A stretch of 64,000 nucleotides of DNA, from positions 65,069,075-65,133,074 of the forward strand of contig NC_088172.1 of assembly GCF_028769735.1 (NCBI RefSeq), given 5' to 3'. The notes beneath the pieces were generated by a model. The model was not told the DNA's origin. It saw only the letters and a list, made by a program, of their open reading frames with translations, and ran no database searches. Below, piece after piece: positions 49,528 through 60,400 of the stretch (positions are counted from its first letter, which is position 1; the number at the start of each line of letters is the position of its first letter). The position numbers and the translations under genes are program-made. Origin of the DNA: Zonotrichia leucophrys gambelii (Eukaryota > Chordata > Aves > Passeriformes > Passerellidae).

Positions 49528-49554
49528 AAAACGTCTTCATTTGGAAGACGTTTT
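49528..49554. repeat. Perfect 11-bp inverted repeat (hairpin)
   Basis: AAAACGTCTTC, loop ATTTG, then GAAGACGTTTT. The stem is fully paired with a five-base loop. Confidence 0.88.
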
Positions 49555-51974
49555 TTAGCAGCGAGGTCAAGAGTGGGAAAACCAACCCAACAGAAAGTAA
49601 AAATGCTGGAGCATTTGAGTGGGTCAGTATCTTCTGGAAACAAATCAAACACTTCCAGATAATACTGAGCTGTGCAATATCTTGTGTCTTTGAGAGTCCC
49701 CAACAGGCCTTCTGCCTTGCTGCCTTGTGTGAATCTAAAGCTAAGCTGATCAAAAGATAATGACACTTAGCTTTTTGGATTGCTTTTTTTTTTTAAATAA
49801 CTGAATTGCCTTCTATTGGCCTTCTGAGAAGTCTGCTCCCAGTAGGAATTTGGAGGGAGCTGTAGATACCTGCATGCTCAAGTCTGGAGTGGAGTGCAGT
49901 TCAGTAAGATGCAGACCAGACAGGTCTGGAGAAGGAATCTTGCCTCTGCCTGGATTCTTTGATGTCTAATAATGACTGAGAGACCCCAGAGAGCAGGGTC
50001 CTTCTGTATGAGAACATAAAAGGGACTCTTTCCTCACAAAGCCTTTCACAAACCTTGTGAGAAGGTGAATTACAAAATATCCCTATCCCTCTGACAAAAT
50101 TCATTGAAATTTTCCTATGAATTCAAAAATTTTAAAATGAATAAGAGACATAAAGTCACAACTAGCTGCGTTAAAAGGTAACTTGAGGTAGAAAACTTGC
50201 AGTGCAGGGTTATGTTTTCTTTTTCTGTAGCTGTTAATACTGTACAATTGCTTCTCAATACTGTTCCTGTGACTGGGTACCTTTTCTGCACGACACATTA
50301 GCTGACAAGATGACATTGAAGAAGATACTTGAAGAAGCAGAGCACAAAGACAAGAAAGGTGAAAAATCTTTTTGAAGGAGGAATTTCTCTCACATGCAAG
50401 TCTATGCCTCCCACCAAGGTGGGGATTACAAGTAAATAAGAGCTATTCATTCTCTAACCAAAGTTTGATCCGTCTCTGCATCCGAATCGGCAGCTCAGCC
50501 CCACCAAGTCCCTGAAACACTGTTTGCATTGTTTACTCCATGTGGTACCAGGAAAAAGCTGGTGTTACTGTTATTTAGCACCAGCATTCTCCAGGCTGCC
50601 AAAATCTTTGTGCCAAAAAAGAAAGGTCATTTGAACCTCACTGTCTGACAAAACAAGCTCAAACTGTCTACTGTGGGAACATGCTTTTTCTTGGGCTGAT
50701 CCCATTCTGTAGCCAGAATGGGTAATGGCAAGCTCTTCCCCTCCCGCTGTGTCTGGAGGTGAGTTCTAAAATCCCAATGAATCATTTTGTTTGTTTTGTA
50801 ACGCCTTTTATTTTTTTAATAGACACTGCCTTTTGTTAATGACAAAAAAATGGCTCCTTCCATCTCTGTGAATAGCAGTCGCTGCTGTGGGCGGCGTGCG
50901 CGTCTCGTGGCTGCTGGGATGCGGAAGAGGCTTTTTCCAAACAGCTCTCTTTGTCTCCAGGTGCCTCTACCAGTTTTATACAGCTGTGTGGCTGATTGAG
51001 ACCTTTACGTGGCTACAGCCCACATGAGTCTGATCCCTGGTTGCTATATGTCCCACCAGCTTAGCCTCTGAACATCATGGAGGGGTTAAAAGGATTGATC
51101 ATGGGGAATAAAGGCTCCGAAATCCACGTGCTTTGGATGCTGAGTGCCCACAGCTCCCATTACTTGGAGCAGACACTGCACCTATTCAGTGGGTCTGGGA
51201 AAATGAAGTCACAGAATCACTTAGGAGTATGAGGAACTTGCTTTGTGGTCTCATGTGTGGTCTTGTGGACCTGCCTGTCCAATATGGAGCAAGCCATATT
51301 TTGGCGAAGGAAGGGAGCCCTCTCTTGCAGGCATATCCATCTAAGGCAGTCTGTTGCTGCACCACAGTAGGATTGGGACTTTTTTCAAGCCTGGCTGGAG
51401 GCACATGCAAGTGGCAAAGCAGCACCTGCTGTTTCCTGCAGGACCAGGATGGCAGCTTGGCCCGGCTGAGGGCGGCTCTGACTGGAGATTTGGCAAGGCC
51501 AGAGGGCTATAGGCTCTTTCAAACCCCAGGAACATCCATGTTTGGACCCACGCCCAGCCCAAGCAGATTTAGTGGCTAGAAGAAGGCCAGGTGAGTTTCA
51601 TTCACAGGACACTTTGTCTCCATGGAGGCAAGAAATTCAAATAAGGAAGTACTTGAAGTCACTCCCAATGGTAACAGAGCTTCAGGGGAGTAGTTTTTGG
51701 CAATTCCCATGGCTAGGAATGATTTCTCAGTGGGTGGCAAAAATCTGGTTGGGGGTCAGTGTTTCCAAATGCCAAGGCTTAGGAAGGTTTTCATTCTGCC
51801 AAATGCAGACTCAGTGCCCTTCCAAGCACTAGTGGCTGGGAAACACCTCACATCACCTGGCAAGTTTTAAGGCACCACATTGCTCCTGGGGTATCACCAA
51901 GGAGTCCACAATTATGGCCTCGGTGATAGTGCTCGCCAATGTTTACTAATGTGCATTGTAATGGGTTTTGAACC
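49555..51974. other. Intergenic, small CpG cluster at 50881-50935, no gene
   Basis: GGGCGGCGTGCGCGTCTCGT near 50890-50909 is a compact CpG-rich patch, too short to be called an island. A 148-codon open frame at 51133-51579 has no recognisable domain. Confidence 0.45.
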
Positions 51975-52122
51975 ATTGTGGTTGTGGAGTGTCCTTTACC
52001 GGAAATATTCAAGAACTGCCTGGACACAGTGCTGTGCCATGTGCTCTAGGATGACACAGGGAGATTGGGCCAGATGGATCCCTTTGGTCCCTTCCAACCT
52101 GACCCATTCTGTGATTCTGTGA
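51975..52122 (+). repeat. CR1 LINE 3' end with intact terminal repeats
   Basis: GAAATATTCAAGAACTGCCT, GGACACAGTGCTG, GGCCAGATGGATCC and TCCCTTCCAACCTG are followed by the tail ATTCTGTGATTCTGTGA. The two 8-base tail units (ATTCTGTG) mark the true 3' end of the insertion. It is 5' truncated to about 150 bases. Confidence 0.92.
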
Positions 52123-53699
52123 ACTAGCGTCCGTTTACCTCTTTCATGCAATGACTAAACAGTAAAAGATCTATAAAAAGAACCCTACTGAGGGAGCTGG
52201 GGTACTGACTTTGTGGTCTAAACACAAGTTTATTTTATCTCTGTACTCTGGAACTGTAGATACAAATCTAGGTAAAATTGATACTGCCTTAAGACACTCT
52301 GAAACTGATAAAGCAAGCAGTTCATGGTGTTTCTTCTAAAACTAGGGGTTTACTCAGAAGAACTCTGAATAAATTTCTTTTTCTCTGAATCAGGCTTGTC
52401 GGCTGCATTCCCTTCAGCTCCTTAGCTTTCTAGGTATGCAATGTGCAATGCTGTACATGAATTTTCAAGCCTCACAGGATGCCTGTGCTGTATAAATATA
52501 ATTAATTCAAAATAGCTTTACACTTTTTTCAAAGACATGGATATCTCCTGCTCTTTCCATGTCGCTGTTGGTCTTTATTGATGTATCCAAAAAATAACCC
52601 TTCTGTCCTGTCTTCTGTGGTGCTGTCAAGTCCCTTCCAGCACTGTATACATATCTCATTTACTTTTTTTGGAAAATCCTTGAAGAGGGTATCCCCTAGT
52701 GCCAGTGGAGAAGTTCATTTGCAGAGCTCTGCCTTCAGCCTAGTGCCACGCACTGCAGCGTCCCCCTCAGCACTGCTGCTGTTTTCCTTGAACATAACAC
52801 TAGAAAGAGTGATGGGGCTGGTTTTTCTGAAGCAGAAGTTGGAGGAGTCACATATTAATATACAGTAGTATCCCCTGGAAATGGGCTTCCAGTGTGTCAC
52901 ATCTGCTGGCAACCTGTCACTGTCCTTGTGGAGTCTGTGAGTGCCAGCTGAGCACTATTAACCCTAACCAAACCACTGGTGCTGCAGCGTATTTGCAATA
53001 TAACAGCTGAATATGGGCACAATTTCAGTCACCTCAAGGGGAGTTTGGCATGTAGAGAAAGGGTAATAAATGGTGCCTTGCTTTGATTTGGAACAAAACA
53101 ATAAATTGTTAAAGTGTAAGTAGCAACAGACCTACACTATGATGGAGCTTCACATGGAGTATGTTCTTGAAGAGTAACTGCGCGTCAGCTGGGTGAAAGC
53201 TTCCATCATGGAATGTAGGACACAGCTTTCACAGGAGGCTGCAGTGACAAGAGATTTCATAGCAAAGAACAAGATAGGAGAAAATCTTGTTATGAGGGCC
53301 TCTGCACCTGTCCTGGTAAAATCAAGCTGCTTACAAGTCCAGAAGGGGAAAGAAGAAAAGAACAAACAAGATGGTTCCCTGCATTTCAGGAGTCTCTTTT
53401 TACATAGCTCTCCTCTACTGAGGGCTAGCATACTCCAGCTTCCAGGAGGAATGCAATAGCACTAGAAAGGAAATATACCTGCAGCTTAGAAACAACTGGT
53501 ATAGCATAGTCACAGCAGTCAGCATAAAGACTTTTGTGGCAAAGCCTAGTTTGCAACTATTGCTGCCTGTTCATAATTGCCAAACCCTGGTGCAACACTT
53601 CCCCTGCCTGTTGAGGAGTGTGTATGTTGTGTTCGACTTGGCTTAGAGCCCAGAGCAGCCTGGGTTTTATTTTCCTTTTGTGTGAACATGGAGAAGATT
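52123..53699. other. Intergenic, no gene recognised
   Basis: Short open frames on both strands, none recognised. Confidence 0.5.
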
Positions 53700-53905
53700 T
53701 TCCAGTAGGATGGACGGCTTAGCAGATAATGCACTGCCCTTTCAAAGTTGGGAACGTGGTTTGGGTTCAGTTTGAGGTCTCAAGCAAAATGATATTACTG
53801 GTCTGGGCAATTCACGGTCAATTCTATACAAGAGTCTGTATGCTGTAAACTTGCCTCTGATTTGCCTTGCACAGGTTTACTGTACTTAACACCAAGGTAG
53901 TGGTG
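53700..53905 (+). repeat. Candidate ancient tRNA-derived SINE
   Basis: GATGGACGGCTTAGCAGATA, ATGCACTGCCCTTTCAAAG, GGGAACGTGGTTTGGGTTCA and GTTTGAGGTCTC resemble a tRNA-like head. There is an A-box-like part near 53711, an anticodon-arm-like part, and a B-box-like GGGTTCAGTTT near 53762. The body continues through CTGGTCTGGGCAATTCACGG and ATTCTATACAAGAGTCTGTA. It may belong to an ancient vertebrate SINE class such as LF-SINE or AmnSINE, but I cannot verify the family from memory. A chance resemblance is possible. Confidence 0.45.
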
Positions 53906-54099
53906 TTACATCAGCCGTAGCTATTTCTGCTCCACTCTCTGCCCTTCTATGGCAGTTCATACTAGTATTGAATTCTGTTTGTGTGCAAAACTCCAGAATG
54001 CTGGGATCTTCATCTTTTTCATCTGAGCTTGGCTTCCTCTTTTATTGTTTGGGTTTGTTAACCGGCTGCAGTTGTCCTTCTAAGTCCCAATAACCATTT

Positions 54100-54480
54100 T
54101 TCAACCCCCTTGTTTTTCCACAGGAAAGCCAGGAAGAAAGGCGTTTTCAGCAAGGCCTCCCTCCTTGCTGGGTTTCATGCACAGACTTTAATCATTGCCT
54201 TGCCTGGAAAAGGGAAAGAGCTTTTCTTAGAATGTCCTACTGCAGCATATAAAGACTTCCCCCCTTCTCCCTTCCTACTCATTAAAGCACAATTGTTGAC
54301 TGCTTTGGGGTCCCTCTGGGTAAGGCTTGTTTGTAATGTCAATTACCTTGAGTTTATGAGTTAAGAGCTGTTGCCGGTCCTCTGGAAAAAGGAATCCTTC
54401 ATTTGGCTGTCACTGGTGCACAGTGCGGTTCACTCGGCCAAGAGGAAACGCGGATTAAAGGACCTGCTCCTGCTCCTGCT
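54100..54480. promoter_or_regulatory. Candidate enhancer with SOX and homeodomain motifs
   Basis: ACAATTGT, a palindromic SOX-type core, is at 54289-54296. CAATTA is at 54340-54345 and GGATTA at 54452-54457, with TAATCATTG near 54190. The segment is repeat-free and starts about 200 bases after the SINE-like element. Function is inferred. Confidence 0.27.
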
Positions 54481-57024
54481 GGGGGCACTGGTATGGCTCC
54501 TGGTGAGAACAATGGGAGCAGACCCCAGCCTCAGAGGAGAGGGTGGTCCTAGCTAGGGTGCTCCCCTGCTCCCCCTCTTCCCTAAGTGAATGATGATAAT
54601 TACTGCAGGAGAGTCTGCTTGGTTCACTTCCTCCAATTGTTCCCAAGCTCTTATTTTGCTTGATGCTCAGAAAGGGTCATTTGTTTAGCTGCATAGCAAA
54701 GCTTGTCTAGAATGACTTAATGTGTTCCTGAAAGGCTTGAAAAGGTGGGTGACCACTGCAGAGAGAGGCAGAGAGAGAAGCTGAACAGAGGTTCCTTGCA
54801 TAATTTGGCCCATCCTGGTCAAAGTGATAGGGGAGGTTGACAATGTTGGTGGCATGAGGCTAGTTTTTTGGTGAGATATAAAGAAACTGTGACCTCATTT
54901 CCAGATGAAAACCTACACTGGGATAACTTGAGTCAGTGTTCAAGAGCCCTTTCTGAGGAATTAGAGTGGTTCACCTGTCTGCTCACCAGGTGGTTTGATA
55001 AAGGATTGCTCTTTGTCTGTGCTGGTTCCCCACTGCTCTCTTAGGGAAGAGTCAGAGTGATAGAACATGTAAGAGGGAAGTTCTGTCAGCAACCCAAAGG
55101 CCCAATTATGACACTTTTAATGAAGACCCAATTATGACACTTTTCACCCCAGATGATTTCATTGTCACTGGAATGGGCAGGTCTGAATGGGATAGAAAAA
55201 AATCCCTTTTGTTTCAATTGCTGAACGAGCACGGGACTGCCTTTATCACACCACCATGTATTGGTATAATCAAGCAGACTTTCAGCCTGGTGTGCTAAGC
55301 TAAGCTTTGCTTGCAAATGTTTCCTCTGCTGCTGGTAAGACATTGGGTATTTGTGTTTGTTTTTCCATTGTGGAAATGTGTTGGGAAACATCCCCAATAA
55401 CAGCTGAGCTTTAATTGCTGAGAAAGCCAGAAGCTCCACTCTATGTCACAAATTCAAGTAACAACAGTTGGAAAGTGCAGAGATTTTTTTCTGTAGCAAG
55501 AGATATTCTCACCGCACAGACAATACTTGTTAGCAATAACCCTCCCTTGCATTTCTTTTCACCTTCCTTCTGAGTGCCTTATGTTGCTGGGCAAGCATGA
55601 AACAAATTTCAGAAGACCTCCAGCGAGGAATTATAGAATTAGTTCTTTTCTTTAGAGAAAGAATGTCAAGATACCGAAAGAAAATCAAATGCTTAAAGTT
55701 GTGGTGGGGAGCTGTGATTGCAGTGAACCCTGATGGGAAATGAAACTGAATCAGACTTCCAAGTCTGAGTATCCTAGGCATTTCATGGGGGAAATGTGGT
55801 CAATGGGATCTCTCAGCTTCCTTGTCCTCAGATAGCAGCATTTTCCTATGCAATTCCTCTTGGCAGAGTAATGGGCTTTTTTTTTAGCTTTGAATTGCCA
55901 TGAGTATTCCTCACGTGCAGGAAGTCACTGATGATGTGTAGGCTGTATTACAGCCTTAATCAAAACTGAGCACATTCAACATCTTATTGAGACATTTGGA
56001 AATGTTATGACATCAGCTCTTTTTTGTAATCAGCCATGGGTGCATCTTGAGAACTCAAATCCTGTGCAGCCCCGACATTCAGTGGCTTCAGGTTGATGAT
56101 TTCATTTAAGGACTGCCTACACAATTAAAGACTCTGAAAGGAGTGCTTTGCTTTGAAGCAGGGAATACTTCACTACTCCATGCTCAGCTAGGTTTCTCTA
56201 GTTCCAGGCAGCAAAATGTCCAGTGAAAGACTTCATATTGAAAATATATCTCAGTGGCATCAGGTTAATAATGCAACCTGCTGAGCCTTTTGGATTTCAG
56301 AAGGAAAATGTTAAAGAACTGGGGTAGTCTTCACCCAGCGTTCCTCGTTTTCACCTGGTTGTGTGAGCCTCCTCTATGTAGTGCCCTTGTGCACAAGCCA
56401 TGTGTCAGCTGAGCTCTGGCAGCCTTGGCAGCTGTTTGCCATGCATGCCTTTGGCCTGCCTTAGATGTGAGGTGATGCCATTTGGCTGAAACTTGCTGAA
56501 AGGAGCTTAAACTGAAACAGATTAAAAACACAGACATGGACAATTACATAGCAACTCCATGAGCCCCGAACACAGGCTGTGTGGAGCTGCTTGCTCACAA
56601 AACTTGGGTTGTTTACCACACATGCACATGGGTTGTGATGCACAGGCAGTATTTTTGAGAGACACTGGCTCTGGTGAGCCTGGTGTGCTGCCCGGTGCCT
56701 CCTCACCCTCTCAGGGAGAGGGTGATTTTTCTAGATTCAACCTAAAGGATGGACTGGTCTGCTTTTACCAAATGCACTGATAATATGATGATGTGTGTTT
56801 ATGTCAATATGTGCTGATTGGGCACATTCTCATTTCCAGTGATCTTGGCTTAGCTATTTAGTTTTAACAGTAGCAGCGTGTTGAAAGCGGCGCAGGCAGA
56901 GCAGAAAAACTGCTGCTCACTGAAAACAGAACAAGACCAGGCTCTAGTAATTTCTTAAACCAGTTGTTCCAGAGTGAAAAAATACGGGATATTTTTATCT
57001 AAGCAGGTCACATTTTGATGAGGA
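54481..57024. other. Intergenic; 18-base direct repeat at 55101-55144, no gene
   Basis: CCCAATTATGACACTTTT occurs at 55101-55118 and 55127-55144. Apart from this duplication, nothing is recognised. Confidence 0.5.
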
Positions 57025-57165
57025 GCCATAAGGTCTAGGGTTCAGAGGGCAAGAGCGAGTGTCGCTAAGGATCTTGCTGTGCTGTAATCCCTCCTAAGCC
57101 GTGGGTTTGCAGGGTCACCTTGGGTGTGACACTTGATCAGTCAGCTCAACCTTAAGCAAGAGGCA
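57025..57165 (+). repeat. Possible MIR-like SINE remnant
   Basis: AGGAGCCATAAGGTCTAGGG, TTCAG and, further on, TTGCAGGGTCACCTTGGG and TGACACTTGATC follow the order of MIR core pieces. A non-matching stretch lies between them. The call is weak. Confidence 0.3.
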
Positions 57166-57239
57166 GCCAGGCTGTCCCCTGCCAGCCCAAATGTCACAGT
57201 GTCCAGCTCTGTAAGTAATCCTTCCCTTTCCCTAGCAGA

Positions 57240-57430
57240 AGTAACTGTTGATAAATTATAATGCAACAATCAGTCCCTGGTTCCCAGTGCATTGCTGATA
57301 AATAATTGGTATCATTATGAGTATTGTGAATTTTAAAGACTTGATAGAGGAGAGTTCATTATTAATAATAAAGGGCTTTTGTCTTAAATGGATGGAGATT
57401 TTGGGTGCTCCACTGGCAGATTCAGCAGTT
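57240..57430. promoter_or_regulatory. Candidate conserved non-coding element
   Basis: An AT-rich repeat-free stretch has closely packed homeodomain-type cores: GATAAATTATAATG, GATAAATAATTGG, ATCATTATGAG and TTCATTATTAATAAT. Motif density is the only support. Confidence 0.25.
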
Positions 57431-60400
57431 TTGCCTAGACATCTCTTTGCCAAGAGATACTTGCTCTATTGATATTTACTATTTTCTGCAGAAACAGCCG
57501 AGAAAGTGCTTTATCAGGGCTTGTCAGAAGCTATAAGACAAGATTATTCTGAAGTACAGAAGTTTTTTAAAAGACATCATCAGCATTTTTAGAGTAGGAG
57601 AAGCAAATGTGGTTACTTGGAGGCTCGTAGCTCAGCCCAGAGGGAGGAATAAATGTAGTACCCACATAGAAGCATGCGGTGCAATTGCCCATACCCACCT
57701 GGCATCCAACTCCCACTCCTAAATAGTGTAGCTGTTCCCCAGATGTGCTGGGTGCCCAGAGACATCCCAAATGATACTGCACACCTATGTGTTTGACTTA
57801 ATGTTAAGGGATGTGAAAAAAATCACAGCACTGGTGAAGCTGGGATAGGAGACAAAAGTTTTTAACCCATTTTTTAGGCTGGTTATTTGGCCATATTAGA
57901 CTGCATATGAACACCTGAGGACAGTGGGAACCTTCTCTGATTACATGCACATGGGAGGATAGTCAAAACAGGAGTATGGCTGAGTCTCCTTTGGAGAAAG
58001 AAGCAGCTCCAGATGCTGGCTGGCACTGTGGCATTTCCTCCTCCTGGAATGCATGATTGTGAGAAGGACAAGGAGGAACTTGTGGTGGTAGATAATGCTG
58101 CTTATCAGAAAGTTGTTGGTCTCAAAGGTTGCCATGAACAGATGAACAATAGCTTAAGTGGACTGCCCTTATCTATTCCGACCCATTGGTAATAGATAGA
58201 GTTTGGTTACTTAATATAGCTACTCATGATTGTGGCAAGCAGGAGCAGATTTAATCTCAGAAGTCATCTCTTGATAGCAATTTCATATTTTATCTCCTTG
58301 CCTTTACTTTCATGATATCTGGACTATATTTTTTCACGAGGGCTTTTGGCAAGACCAGTCAACTTTTCTATAGCTGTTTGCTATTCTTCTGAAATCTCTG
58401 AATATACCTCTCATAAACCAAGATAGCCATCTTCTCTCCTTTCCCTTCCCCCCAAGATTTTTCCATTTCTTATAATTTCTAATCTTAATCTTAGTGAAGA
58501 TGTTCTCAGAATCAAAAACATAGAGAAGTGTGTCAGGGTGGACTGATTTAATTGGCTCACAAACTCTAGGAACTGGCCTGTGGTTGAAAGGATGACTCAA
58601 AGTGTTCTCTTTTTACTAAAGAAGCTGAAGAGTGTTCTAAGAGATGCAGATAGTATTTTCAAGTTGGTAAAATTTTAGTTGTGTGGCTGGCAATCAAGGA
58701 GTTTCTGCATGCATATTGTGTTTGAAAGAGAGTAAGCTGTCTGTCATCTCTTTCCTGAAACATCACCCACCTGCATGGAAGGATGGCATGTGTGCTCATG
58801 TTATGTGTGGTAGTGCCCTGTGCTGATTGTGAAGTTTCAGTATCAGCCATAGAGGCAGGCAGGACTCTGGGCAACAAGGACACAGCACGTGGCAGTTCAG
58901 GCACTTAAAATGTCAGTTTATGTGGCCCTTGGTGCTTGGGCAAGTTTAAAAAAAATTGTTAGATGCAATTGGGGCATGAGAGGGAAGTGGAGATTTTGAC
59001 CACAGAAACTTTCACTGTCTCTGGCAGCAGAAAGCAAATCTATGAGACACGGAACCCAACAAGGCTCACCAGGGCAGTGCACAGGCCCTGCCAAAACTGG
59101 GGATCAGGTCTTACAACCCAACTGGTTCATCAGGGTGGTGTGGGGCTGCTGGGACAATCTTAGCCCCCAGCAGAGCCTGGCTGTGCTGTGCAGTGGTTCT
59201 GGCTTTCATTGCAGCTCTGAGCTCTCACCTCTTCACACTTCTGTTGTGCTTGCTTGCTTCATGTTTATCTTGTCGGCATCAAGATGTACTTGAACTTTAG
59301 AAATGAAAATGGAAATTTGAACAGGAAACATGGCAGATAGACATGTTCCTCATTATCACTGCTACATTTGTTAGACATATGTTTTAAAAATCAAAACACT
59401 GCAGTATTCAAAGCACTGGGGGTGGGGGCAAGGAGGGAGACCCATCCGTGCTCCACCCAGGGTGTTTATTCTTGTGGATGATTCATCTCTGGATGAAACT
59501 ATACAGCCAACCACAGCTGATGCTGAAAAGTACTTAGATACTGTTCAGAGATTTCCTGACTGAAATCCCAGTTCCTTCTCAAAGATGGTGTGAGCTTGCT
59601 GTACAGGGAAAACACCATGGACCAGATTATGGCCCCTAGGAAAAAATAAACCCACAAAATGCAGGCTGGCTACACATCAGTGTTGGAGATGGAGCATTGT
59701 ATGCTGGTGGCAATCTGATAGCCTTCAGTCTGAGGTGGTTCCTCACGGAACTTGTGCAGCAGCAGTGTTGTCCCACTCTCATGAGTTTGCTGGGCAGTAG
59801 GGCTGACCACCACACACACCTGGGGGCTCTCACCTGCAGATCAACAGCTCATGCACTGCCTTTCTAATATGGGGCACACCAGGCTGTGCTGGGATTCCCC
59901 AGATCAGCAACGTGTGGTGAGACAGAGCAACCCCCAAAGAGAGAGTGAAAAGCACCTTAGAAAGGGCAGGAATTTCTCATGTTCCCTGGTAAAAAGAAAA
60001 GAAAGATAGATGGCTTGCTCCTCAGAGCTTCTCTGGGCTCTCTCTTCAGTTGCTACTGTGCTGAGAGAGTTGGCTTTACCCTGCTGTTGGAGTGCCTTTA
60101 GACAGCACAATATGGACTGATGTTCCCTTGGCATCTTGGCCCCTGCATGAACTTTGGTCAACCTCAACATCAGCATAAGTCAGAGGAAGGAAGTACCTCA
60201 GAGAAAAGTTGTGCTCCTGATATTCCAGCCCCTAAACCTGAAGGATGCAACTTCATAACATTAGGAGAACCTCTGAAAGTGATCCTTGGGGAACAACAGC
60301 AATGTCATGGATACAGAACTTCTCACAACATTTTATTTCCACTAATTAAATCTGAATGGCTCTCCTGGCCACAGATAATTACATGAGAGAAGCTGGAAGG

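Noticed and set aside
51206..51230. GAAGTCACAGAATCACTTAGG as an inverted CR1 tail
   Set aside because: No further CR1 sequence follows in the expected direction, so the match is too short.
51133..51579. 148-codon open frame
   Set aside because: No recognisable domain, and competing frames on the opposite strand; treated as chance.
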